DNA of 24,569 bases from Condylostoma magnum. Lineage: Eukaryota; Ciliophora; Heterotrichea; Heterotrichida; Condylostomatidae. Under the pieces are notes generated by a model that made no database searches, had not been told where the DNA came from, and saw only the letters and a program-made list of their open reading frames with translations. The position numbers and the translations under genes are program-made. Numbering within the stretch: the stretch's first letter is position 1; every line of letters starts with the position of its first letter. The stretch covers positions 1 through 24,569 of the forward strand of contig CAKKTI010000330.1 in the NCBI GenBank assembly GCA_920105805.1, in the 5' to 3' direction. Shown piece by piece: positions 1-9,478 of the stretch.

Positions 1-296
1 GACTCCTTTTCCTCCATACTCTATACAGCATTGTCAAATTCACCTAAACTTATAGAACTAGCTACACTCCCTCTACGGTTATCTGGACTCTCATCCTCTT
101 CCTCATCTCCTTGTTATTCGTCTTAAGGAATTGGTAAAGGATGCTCACTTTACCTTTTATTTATAGTAATTGTAGCTTGATTTGAATCGAATTATTCTGT
201 GCCTATGTCTGGGGATATTTCAACTCCTACTACGTAGGATTCAGTTGTTTCCGGTCTATTATCTTATCCTGTAATTGGACGAGAACTTTATTCCAT
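1..296 (-). CDS. Acidic protein of unknown function, N-terminal part
   Basis: This is the first 98 codons of a gene that runs off the left edge of the window. I do not recognise the family. The start is the ATG at 296-294, beginning M-E-Q-S-S-R-P. The frame stays protein-like with TAA and TAG read as Gln, and it contains no TGA. The visible part is hydrophilic and probably disordered. It has an acidic patch (about residues 70-77, G-D-E-E-E-D-E-S) followed by a Ser-rich stretch containing R-R-G-S-V-A, which looks like a basophilic phosphorylation site. It is divergent from the cyclic-nucleotide-binding gene at 372 with only 75 bp between the starts, so the two probably share an upstream region. 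Confidence 0.6.
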
Positions 297-371
297 TTTT
301 ACTTTGATTTATAACTGTCTTTGATTATGATAGAATAATAGAGATTTAAAAAGGTTGTACAAATTTTGTAG
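297..371. promoter_or_regulatory. 75-bp divergent intergenic region
   Basis: This AT-rich spacer lies between two divergent start codons and must hold both 5' untranslated regions and any promoter. I see no recognisable box in it. Confidence 0.35.
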
Positions 372-1490
372 ATGGAGTCTCAGCAAAGGAGTTTTGATGA
401 TTTAGAGTTTTTGACGATTTACTTGCTAGATATAGATGATTTAAGAAAATATCTGAAAAGATTGAATTTCCCTTAAAAAATACAGCTGTGTCGTAAGCTT
501 TGTTTATCTATTTTCGACAGCAGTGAGCTTATTTTTAGCAAGGGGGATTAGAGTGATAAGTGTTACATTGTGCTAAAGGGGCAGGCAGAAGCATATACAG
601 TGTCCGATACCTAATTAATCTATTTAGGACAAGTAGGAAGGGGAAGATAGATAGGAGAGAGAGGTGTTGCTAGAGGAGTACCACGATCTTTGACAGTGTA
701 TGCTGGTAAATAGAAGCTATATTTGATATATCTTACTTCAAAAGACTTTTAGAACATCTTAGGCAATTATGTTTTAGAGTAACTAGAAGGAAAATTAAAG
801 TTTATTGAAACTTATATTCCTTATCTAAGCACTTTCACAACAGCTTAACGAGAAATAATAGCATATTCAATGAATCTGGACACTGTAAAACGTGGTGAGA
901 TTATCTTACATAAAGATAAATTCACAGATTACTTAATGTTTGTATTCGAGGGTGAAGTAGCAATACAAATGGACTATGGAAGATATACCAAAGACTTTAT
1001 GAAAATGGGTATTGGGTCGTGTTTTGGAGAAGAATGTGTAGTCTTAGGCAAAAAGGCAATTTGAACTATAAAATCATGCAGTGATATAACTATAATAGGA
1101 TTCATACATAAAAGTGAAATAAACAATCTCTTTCCTCCTGAAACCATAGAACAGATCAGATAAAACTTCAAAATTAAACTATAGGGCAGAAACTTATTAC
1201 AAAAAACAGTCAACCCTTAAGCCTTACCCCCGCCAAACCGCAAGTAATCCAGAACTCCTTTATTTCCCTTGGCATCGAATCAAGCAAGAAAAAGGATATC
1301 TGCATCCCTGGAAAGATCCCAGCAATCTAGTATAAACCTCCCTAAAATTTCTATACGGAAACAATTTGAATTCAAACAAAGATTAGAAAAATTCCGTAAA
1401 TACAGTCCTTATCGTTCCCGAAGTACATTAAAAAACTCAAGATTATCAAATAGTTTTGAATCCCCATCAACCAGTTTCATTAAATTGTAA
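372..1490 (+). CDS. Protein with two tandem cyclic-nucleotide-binding domains
   Basis: Predicted 372-aa soluble protein of the cAMP/cGMP-receptor fold (PKA regulatory-like or CRP-like). The first domain has F-S-K-G-D near residue 57 and a phosphate-binding cassette at about residues 92-108 (I-G-E-R-G-V-A-R-G-V-P-R-S-L-T-V), with the usual Gly-Glu and Pro-Arg. The second domain (about 170-245) has K-R-G-E-I-I and F-G-E-E-C-V-V-L-G-K-K-A-I-W-T; the cassette Arg is missing, so binding there may be weak or lost. That Trp is TGA at 1062-1064. The tail (about 300-372) is basic and Ser-rich, probably disordered. There is no PKA dimerisation domain or clear pseudosubstrate, so the target is unknown. 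The first plausible stop is TAA at 1488-1490. The same frame continues through TAA-TAA at 1524-1529 into the Rab ATG at 1536, so a fusion cannot be excluded. Confidence 0.8.
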
Positions 1491-1535
1491 CATAGCCGAA
1501 GGAAATTAAACAAATCATACATCTAATAATTAAAA

Positions 1536-2144
1536 ATGGATTAAGATTAAGAATACGATCATCTCTTCAAAGTGCTGTTAATAGGAGACAGCGCAGTTGG
1601 TAAAACGTCTGTTCTTTTACGATACGTTGATGATACATTTAGCCATGAGTTCTAAACTACTATAGGAGTGGATTTCAAGATCTCCTAGTTTGAAATAGAC
1701 AGCAAGATAATAAAGTTGTAGCTATGGGACACGGCGGGTTAGGACAGATTTGCTAATATCGTTGCTTCTTACTACAGAGGAGCACATGGGATAATTTTAC
1801 TATATGACATAACAAATCCTACGAGCTATTAAAATGTAAGGAAATGGTATGATGAGTTTTAGAAATATTTGTCAAATGATGTACCAAAGTTGCTAGTAGG
1901 AAATAAAGTAGATTTGGATTAAGATAGAAGGGTTGATTAGCAAGAGGGATAGTCATTAGCTGCAGAGCTTGGAATGCAGTTTATTGAAACTTCTGCAAAA
2001 AATAATGTTAATGTGAAAGATGCGTTTATTACAATGGCGAGGAGTATGATGATTAGAGCACCGTTGAGCGTTACTTAATAGAGGACAACTGGGCAAAAGA
2101 TATCGTCAAGTAGGAATATATCGAGGTCGTATTGCTGCAATTAG
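1536..2144 (+). CDS. Rab-family small GTPase, Rab1/Rab35-like
   Basis: Predicted 202-aa Rab GTPase, a membrane-trafficking switch. All nucleotide-binding motifs are present in order: P-loop G-D-S-A-V-G-K-T-S (about residues 16-24), switch I T-T-I-G-V-D-F-K, switch II W-D-T-A-G-Q-D (Asp in place of the usual Glu), N-K-V-D, and E-T-S-A-K. The Y-D-H-L-F-K start and the switch region most resemble Rab1 and Rab35. The protein ends S-Y-C-C-N directly before TAG-TAA (2142-2147), a normal CCX geranylgeranylation end if TAG terminates. The next in-frame TGA would add about 20 residues and bury the cysteines. Many internal Gln are TAA or TAG, for example M-D-Q-D-Q at the start. It lies 45 bp downstream of the cyclic-nucleotide-binding ORF, in the same frame. 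Confidence 0.93.
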
Positions 2145-3699
2145 TAAAATGTGTTTTTGAATTGTTATGTTTAATTAGTGTAAATGATTTAGAGGGTTAT
2201 TTTGTTTATATGATTTGGTATATTGCTTTAATAATTAATCACATTGTAACTAAATTTAATTAATATGTTGATTATTCCTCATATATGCTAAACATGAAAA
2301 TAACATTGAATTATGTGGTTAGAATATATAATAGCAGTTCTTCAATATAAAATTGATACTTTATATTAACTAAGATTATTGAATGATAATTTTTGAATTA
2401 AAGCGAGAAATACTCATAATCTTTAAAAATTAAGGCATGTTATATATATTTTACATCTAACTCAGTAATAAGCACCTAAACTACTGAAATATATATCATT
2501 CAGAGTTAATTATTTATGCTCCACCAATAATCCTAGAGCAATTTATTATAATCCTTAAAGTAATATTGAAATATCTATTGACCATAAGCTTTTCTCTAAT
2601 AAAAAGTGCTTGTAGACGTGTATACAATCATTTTAGTATTGCTTATTATAGTATTACTAACTTATTATTTGTGTGATTTATCAATCAACTTCCTGTATTT
2701 CTTTATATTTCATTTATATAGTATTGGAGTTTTTATACTTTTGATTTGAATAAAGCTTATTGAAACTGTTCATTGTAATTTCTAAATAGTAGCCCTTTTT
2801 TACTTTATAAATGTTGAGAATATAAACTCATTTTACTAATTACCGGTAGATTATAAACTTGTTTCCTTCAATCTTATTTAATTATTTTGAGATTACTTTA
2901 TTGCATATACTAAACATATTGATTGAATGATTTTAGAGTTATTTATTATATTAGTATTTTATTTAAATATGTTTTATAGATAAATTTAAGCATTCTACCA
3001 ATAGATTTATATAAATATCTTAACTATCCATTTTAAGTCCTTATGTCTAAATCATTAATTCATATATAATAATTATTCATATTGTACCAGTTTCCCTTTC
3101 AAAACTTGATGATATTCTTCTATTCACTAAATTTGGTACTTTATGGTATTAGTTAGATGCACTTAGCTGTATAATAATCCGCTTTATTTTCAGTTGAAGC
3201 CAATATAGTTCCATTGGACTATTTACTCATTGAGATTAGACTACATTTGCTGTAAAACTTCATCTACTGAGTCATTGCTAATTTTAATTTATTAATAATT
3301 TCTATATATCTTAGTCCATGACCTATAATTACAATTTTACATATATAATTAACCTTATTTTAATTATTTCACAATGTATGTTTTTATAATTCCTATTTTA
3401 GACTCTTATATATTAAGCTTATTTTCTAGATAAACTATATTTTATCTTTAGAAACTTTACTATTATTTCTCTTATCCTGCAGTTGCATGTATAATTGCTT
3501 TGAATTGTTAAGGATAAGATTTACTCATTTTTTTACTTATCTCAGACACTTAAATGGTTGAGCCTTTAATGGATAATTGATTGCTTTAAATATTACAACG
3601 ATTATCTTATTATTTAATTGAATTTCACTCTTTGATTATTTTGCAATAATATCATATGTCCTTTTATTGGATAGCATTGAATTAGCCCTTTGATGTAAA

Positions 3700-3722
3700 T
3701 TATTCAATTTAAGTACGCTGTT
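3700..3722 (+). repeat. 23-bp direct repeat, copy 1
   Basis: This exact 23-bp sequence (core TTCAATTTAAGTACGCTG) recurs at 3998-4020 in the same orientation, 298 bp away. The identity stops abruptly on both sides. 298 is not a multiple of three, so the copies are not in one reading frame. Confidence 0.8.
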
Positions 3723-3997
3723 TAATAATAACTTTAAGAACGTATTTAGATAACTACTAAATGTAGATTTTAATTATTGAATACCTTGTATATTTATTTC
3801 CTAATCTATTTAGAGGGGATAATTTGGATAAGATTTTGAAATTTTCGAAAAAAGATTAATTCCTTGATTACTCGATCCTCTTTCTTTGCTTAAAATAGAT
3901 AATTCCGCAACTAATTTAATCTCAAAATTAGCGACGGGCGAACTTTTTCTACGTTCAGAATAATTGAAAAGTTTTATTTATATTATTTTGATATTTT

Positions 3998-4020
3998 TTA
4001 TTCAATTTAAGTACGCTGTT
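3998..4020 (+). repeat. 23-bp direct repeat, copy 2
   Basis: Second exact copy of the repeat at 3700-3722. The two copies bracket 275 bp that include the GC-richer patch at about 3895-3965. I found no third copy in the window. Confidence 0.8.
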
Positions 4021-4159
4021 AGAAGATAGATATCAATTTATAAGATTTAAAGACTAATATATCATAATTAGATTTAATCCATATGCTTTTAAAAGGTAAA
4101 TAGTACGTTTAGCTGTAAATATCTTACTCAGCTATTACAATGTGGCTAGAAAATATAAG

Positions 4160-7100
4160 CTAATAACTAACTAACTCTCCGTTTCTCCATTCTCCATACG
4201 ATTAATCACCTTTAGCCTTGTAAAATACTCCTCTCCCATGTATTTTATTATATTTCCATTCTCCGTCATATTTATCACCATCATAATAGTAATATACTCC
4301 TATTCCATGCTTTTTATCATCTTTTCAATCTCCATCATATTTATCACCATTAGCATAGTTGCATGCTCCTTTCCCATGCTTTTTATCATCTTTCCATTCT
4401 CCATCGTATTTAGCACCATTAGCATATTCCATTATTCCTCTCCCATGCTTTTTATCATCTTTCCATTCTCCATCATATTTATTACCATTAGCATAGTTAC
4501 ATACTCCTATTCCATGCTTTTTACTATCTATCTATTCTCCATCATATTGATCCCCATTAGCATAGTTGCATGGTCCTCTCTCATACCTTTTATCATCTTT
4601 CCATTCTCCATCATATTTAACACCATTAGCATATTCCATTACTCCTCTTCCATGCTTTTTACCATATTTCCATTATCCATCATATTTATTACTATTAGCA
4701 TAGTTACATACTCCTCTTCCATGCTTTTTACTATCTTTCCATTCTCCATCATATTTATCACCATTAGCAAATTCCATTACTCCTATTCCATGCTTTTAAT
4801 CATCTTTCCATTCTCCATCATATTTATCACCACCAGCATATTCCATTACTCCTATTCCATGCTTTTAATCATCTTTCCACTCTCCATCATATTTATCACC
4901 ACCAGCATATTCCATTACTCCTATTCCATGCTTTTAATTATCTTTCCACTCTCCATTATATTTATCACCATTAGCATATTCCATTACTCCTCTTCCATGT
5001 TTTTTATTATATTTCCATTCTCCATCATATTTATCACCATTAGCAAATTTAAATACTCCTGTCCCATGCTTTTTATTATTTTTTCATTCTCCATCATATT
5101 TATCACCATTAGCAAAGTTATATAATCCTATTCCATGCTTTTTATCATCTTTCCAATCTCCATCATATTTAACACCATTAGCATAATTATATACTCCTCT
5201 TCCATGTATTTTATTATCTTTCCATTCTCCATCATATTTATTACCATTAGCACAGTAAACTGCTCCTCTTCCATGTATTTTATTATCTTTCCATTCTCCA
5301 TTATATTTATCACCATCAAGCTATTCCATTATTCCTATTCCATGCCTTTTACCATCTTTCCATTCTCCATCATATTTAGCACCATTAGCATAATTATATA
5401 CTCCTCTTCCATGCTTTTTATCATATTTCCATTCTCCATCGTATTTACCACCATTAGCATATTCCATTATTCCTCTTCCATGTATTTTGCCATATTTCCA
5501 TTCTCCATCGTATTTAGCACCATTAGCATAATTATATACTCCTCTTCCATGCTTTTAATCATCTTTCCATTCTCCACCATATTTACCACCATTAGCAAAT
5601 TCCATTACTCCTGTCCCATGCTTTTTATTATTTTTTCATTCTCCATCATATTTAACACCATTAGCATAATTATATACTCCTCTTCCATGCTTTTAATCAT
5701 CTTTCCATTCTCCATCGTATTTACCACCATTAGCATAGTTACATACTCCTCTCCCATGCCTTTTACCATCTATCTATTCTCCATCATATTTAACACCCTT
5801 AACATTATAAAATCCTCCTATTCTATAGTTTTTATCATCCTTCCATTCTCCATCATATTTAACACCATCAGGATACTCCATTACTCCCATTCCATGCTTT
5901 TAATCATCTTTCCATTCTCCATCATATTTTTCACCATCAGCATATTCCATTACTCCTCTTCCATGCCTTTAATCATCTTTCCATTCTCCATCATATCTAG
6001 TACTATCAGCATATTCCATTACTCCTCTTCCATGCTTTTTATAATCTTTTCAATCTCCATAATATTTATCACCATTAGCATAGTTACATACTCCTATTCC
6101 ATGCATGTTATCATCTCTCCATTCTCCGTCATATTTATCACCATTAGCACAGTAAACTACTCCTGTCCCATGCCTTTAATCATCTTTCCATTCTCCATCA
6201 TATTTATCAGCACCAGAATATTCCATTACTCCTCTTCCATGCCTTTAATCATCTTTCCATTCTCCATCATATCTAGTACTATCAGCATATTCCATTACTC
6301 CTCTTCCATTCATGCTACCATCTTTTCATTCTCCATCATATTTAACACCATTAGTAAACTCATATACTCCTCTTCCATGCCTTTAATCATCTTTTCATTC
6401 TCCAACAAATTTATCACCATTAGCATATTCCATTACTCCTCTTCCATGTAAACAACCATCTTTTCATTCTCCATTATATTTAACACCATTAGTAGAAATA
6501 TATATTCCTATCCCATGCTTTTAATCATCTTTAAATTCTCCATCATATCTAGTACTATCAGCAAATTCCATTACTCCTCTCCCATGCTTTTTACCATCTT
6601 TCCATTCTCCATCATATTTATCACCATCAGCAAAATATAATGCTCCTCTCCCATGCATGTTATCATCTTTCCATTCTCCATCATATCTAGTACTATCAGC
6701 ATATTCCATTACTCCTCTTCCATCCTTTTTATCATCTTTTCATTCTCCATCATATCTTTCGCCATTAGCATATTCCATTACTCCTCTTCCATGCTTTTTA
6801 CCATATTTCCATTTTCCATCATATTTATTACCATTGGCACAGTAAACTACTCCTATCCCATGCTTTTTATTATTTTTTCATTCTCCATCATATCTAGTAC
6901 TATCAGCATATTCCATTACTCCTCTTCCATCCTTTTTATCATCTTTTCATTCTCCATCATATTTATCACCATTAGCATAGTTACATATTCCTATTCCATG
7001 CCTTTTATTATCTTTCCATTCTCCATCATATCTTTCGCCATTAGCACAGTAAACTACTCCTCTTCCATGCTTTTTATCATCTTTCCATTCTCCATAATAT

Positions 7101-7249
7101 TTATCACCATTAGCATAGTTATATACTCCCCTCCCATGTTTTTTACCATCTTTCAATCCTCCTACATATATAGCATAGTTGCATACTCCTCTCCCATGCT
7201 TTTGTTCTTCAGGAAGCTCATTTTGAATTTATTGTATTTCCCTTTGCAT
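4160..7249 (-). CDS. MORN-repeat protein with about 44 repeats
   Basis: Predicted 1029-aa protein made almost entirely of 23-residue MORN repeats, after a short Gln-rich start (M-Q-R-E-I-Q-Q-I-Q). A typical unit reads [22 protein letters not shown] arrays form extended beta-hairpin rods that often organise membranes or cytoskeleton; the partner here is unknown. The 3090-bp frame is uninterrupted from the ATG at 7249 to TAG at 4162-4160, after the divergent last repeat Y-G-E-W-R-N-G-E-L. The repeat Trp is TGG in most copies and TGA in ten (first bases 4327, 5086, 5638, 6052, 6328, 6397, 6466, 6742, 6880, 6949). Lys/Gln variation at the K-K-H-G position is often AAA versus TAA. The preceding ORF is in the same frame across five stop-type codons, so a larger 1236-aa protein starting at 7870 is possible. 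Confidence 0.9.
4190..7205 (-). repeat. 69-bp tandem repeat array encoding MORN units
   Basis: About 44 units of 69 bp (23 codons) run head to tail without frame loss. Neighbouring units differ by a few bases. Some longer blocks recur, such as the A-D-S-T-R-Y-D-G-E variant near 5985, 6275, 6545, 6685 and 6895, which suggests duplication of multi-unit blocks. The opposite strand reads as hydrophobic Phe/Ile/Ser-rich repeats, an antisense artefact. Confidence 0.9.
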
Positions 7250-7291
7250 TTTCTAAATGCAGTTATCAAGAATTGAGCGTTGGGTATAGCT

Positions 7292-7306
7292 TTATTATTA
7301 TTACTA
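7292..7306 (-). terminator. Run of five consecutive stop-type codons
   Basis: On the minus strand, TAG-TAA-TAA-TAA-TAA follows a CAA codon at the end of the 188-aa ORF. It probably marks translation termination of that ORF, 42 bp before the MORN ATG. Read as sense it would be a Gln-6 tract joining the two ORFs. Confidence 0.5.
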
Positions 7307-7870
7307 TTGAATGAGAAAATTCGAAAACTATAAAGATCTATCAAAAGCTTATCATTTATTTTCTTTATATGATTAGATAAGCCATTCCGTTGTTCTTTGA
7401 TAATATTCTTCTGGAGATAAATATGGAATATTCTATTAAACTAGCCACGAAATACACCCATAAGTTTTAATAAGATTAGGTCTTAATTCATTTCTTTCAA
7501 CATTTTAAAAGATTTCTTAGGCTAATTATACATCTTCTACAAGTCTATCTAAGTACTTTAAGTGTTATATAGAGAATTCATTGATTCTATCTCTTATAAA
7601 TCTATCGATCAAAGTTAATGACTATAAGGTCACATATGATTTTAACTTACAAATAGATTTTAATGCTTTACTAAGTTTCTGATTCTAGATGTTTCTGATG
7701 AAATTATCTATCTGGGAATTTGATAGCATTTAGCCTTTTAGTAACCTTTTTAAGCATTGTTCACTTACTTACTATCCTTAATCTCTTAAATTCTATATAA
7801 TTTGCTCCAGGTTAAGGCCACTTTAAAGATTTGATACAGAGTACTTGACTTATTCCTCGTAATTTTCCAT
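7304..7870 (-). CDS. 188-aa helical protein of unknown function
   Basis: I do not recognise this protein. It starts at the ATG at 7870 (M-E-N-Y-E-E-Q-V-K-Y) and is mostly amphipathic helix, with heptad-like Leu/Ile spacing in the first 110 residues and no membrane segment or signal peptide. Trp at E-N-K-W-Q is TGA. It ends ...F-L-I-Q before TAG at 7306-7304, followed by four TAA codons. The frame is continuous with the MORN gene downstream, so it could instead be the N-terminal domain of that protein. The upstream 474-aa ORF ends only 28 bp before this ATG, in a different frame. Confidence 0.65.
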
Positions 7871-7898
7871 TTATTACGAGGAATTCCTAAATATAGAT

Positions 7899-9323
7899 TT
7901 AATCATTACTAAAAACAACTAAAGAATTGAAATAAAATACTCCAATAATTGAATAAAACTCATCCAATTGAGCAAGAACATTCACAATTGAGAACAATTT
8001 AGTGATATTTTGTAAGAATTCATTTGGTTGATTCTATTCACCATTTTACTAAAAGCTGACTTTATTAATAGACTACTGATTTGTAGGATGTTTAAAGCTT
8101 TATGATAAGAATTTTTACTTATATTACCTTTACATCTCTAAAATTTTAGATTATTATCTTTCAAACACTTAAAATTATATCTATTTCTTGTCTTAGGTGA
8201 ATAAATCTACATAACTTTTTAAAGCACTTTTAAAAAACTCTGTATAAACTGATTTTATTTAAACTAACAAAAATTAATGCTTGATTTTGTAAAGAAAACC
8301 TATCTTCTAGTTCCATGCTGATTCGCTTTTCTATATTAGTCCTCAGAGCTTCTCCATGTACTAATGCTGGATATACCGACTGACTCGTATACCTGTGGAT
8401 TCACTCGCCTGTAACAGAGCTTAGCTGAACTGGCTCATTATGCTTTCTTATTCACTCTCTCTCACAATCTTCTTTAAATTCTTTGAGAAAGTAGCTTCAG
8501 TTTGACCTGTTTTGCTGATAAGCTCTTATTACTTACTTTTCTAGATATTTGATTGTTCTTAGTTGTTCATTGTAGGTTTGCAAAGTGTTAAATTTATATC
8601 TAAGTGGTTTATCTTTCTATTGATCTAGTCCATTTCAGGTGATTCAATACTAGAAGTGAACTCATCCTCAGATATTATTTAGCTATCTGCTATATTGTCT
8701 AGTCTATTAATGGTCATCAGTATGTTTAAAGCTCACTAACCTGTATTTTTTATAGTAGGATCTGATTTAGTTAATTTGAGGAATTTGCAGGACTTTTGTG
8801 TACCTTTGTATATTAACCCTTTTGGCATTGCTATAAACTTTGTTGGAACTACAACTTACTATGCTGTTGTGTTTGATTTTAAAATTCCTAAGAGAATACT
8901 TTTTATACTAATTTATATACATGATTGAATTATTTGTGAGAATAGTCTATAAGGCTCTCGAGTTTTCTTAATTAGTTTTATTAGTGTTTGCATGTGTCCC
9001 GTTTTAAATTATATCTATTTTGAGGTAATTCATTTATCCATTGAAAGTAATATAGCACACTGGCGAAATTACAGTTTATAAACCCAGCTTAAATTGATTA
9101 GTTTGCTATCCTCGTTAATCATTAAATAATCTTCAAGTCTATTGAAATAATCTAATTGTCTTTCACTCTCTGTCTCAAATTCAAGCAATGTTGAATTCTT
9201 CACATCAACTAGTCTATACAATAATTTAGAAGGAAATAACATATGTATAGTTAATTATTCGGTCAATTTCATTATTTCGTATACTAATAAATAGTAGTTT
9301 TTGAAGATAATTAAGGTGCTCAT
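7899..9323 (-). CDS. 474-aa hydrophilic protein of unknown function
   Basis: No family recognised. One frame stays protein-like for 1.4 kb, rich in Lys, Glu, Gln, Ser and Asp: for example L-E-F-E-T-E-S-E-R near residue 45, an acidic I-S-E-D-E-F-T-S-S-I-E-S segment near residue 220, and a coiled-coil-like stretch near residues 265-330. No signal peptide or clear membrane helix is seen. The start is taken at the ATG at 9323 (M-S-T-L-I-I-F); ATGs at 8828 and 8717 in the same frame are alternatives. The likely stop is TAA at 7901-7899, with TAG at 7889-7887 as an alternative. Between about 8300 and 8600 a second frame also looks protein-like, so the middle is less certain. It is divergent from importin alpha. 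Confidence 0.6.
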
Positions 9324-9478
9324 TTGATAGTATTATTATACATCGGATTAAATCTTAAATTAATTTGTAGCTACAATAGATATCAGGGATAGCAAATAAT
9401 TAATTCAAACTAAGCAAAGAGCACAATCTTTTTGGATAAAAGCCAACACATTAAATAATTCCATTTTTAAAATATATA
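9324..9478. promoter_or_regulatory. 155-bp divergent intergenic region
   Basis: This AT-rich spacer separates the starts of the 474-aa ORF (minus) and importin alpha (plus). It presumably carries both promoters. No motif was identified. Confidence 0.35.

Larger units (their letters stand above)
2145..4159. other. 2-kb AT-rich stretch with no convincing gene
   Basis: Both strands were read with all three stop codons as sense. A plus frame beginning near 2210 and a minus frame from about 4015 to 3370 both give passable but conflicting proteins. Both are poor in Gly, Ala and Glu and rich in Ile, Leu, Phe, Tyr and Asn, as expected from AT-rich non-coding DNA. The known genes nearby have much higher Gly, Ala, Asp and Glu content. 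A GC-richer patch at about 3895-3965 and an exact 23-bp direct repeat are the only structure I see. It may be non-coding spacer, or hold a degraded gene. Confidence 0.45.

Noticed and set aside
2142-2210. A GT-AG intron at the Rab end that would extend the protein
   Set aside because: The spliced reading gives no sensible C-terminus and separates the Cys-Cys pair from the end. Termination at TAG is simpler.
4190-7205. CRISPR-like repeat array
   Set aside because: The repeats are contiguous 69-bp coding units without spacers, in a eukaryotic gene.
4238-7276. Long plus-strand ORFs encoding hydrophobic Phe/Ile/Ser repeats, resembling a repetitive membrane protein
   Set aside because: They are the antisense of the MORN array. 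The minus strand gives canonical MORN units in one frame.
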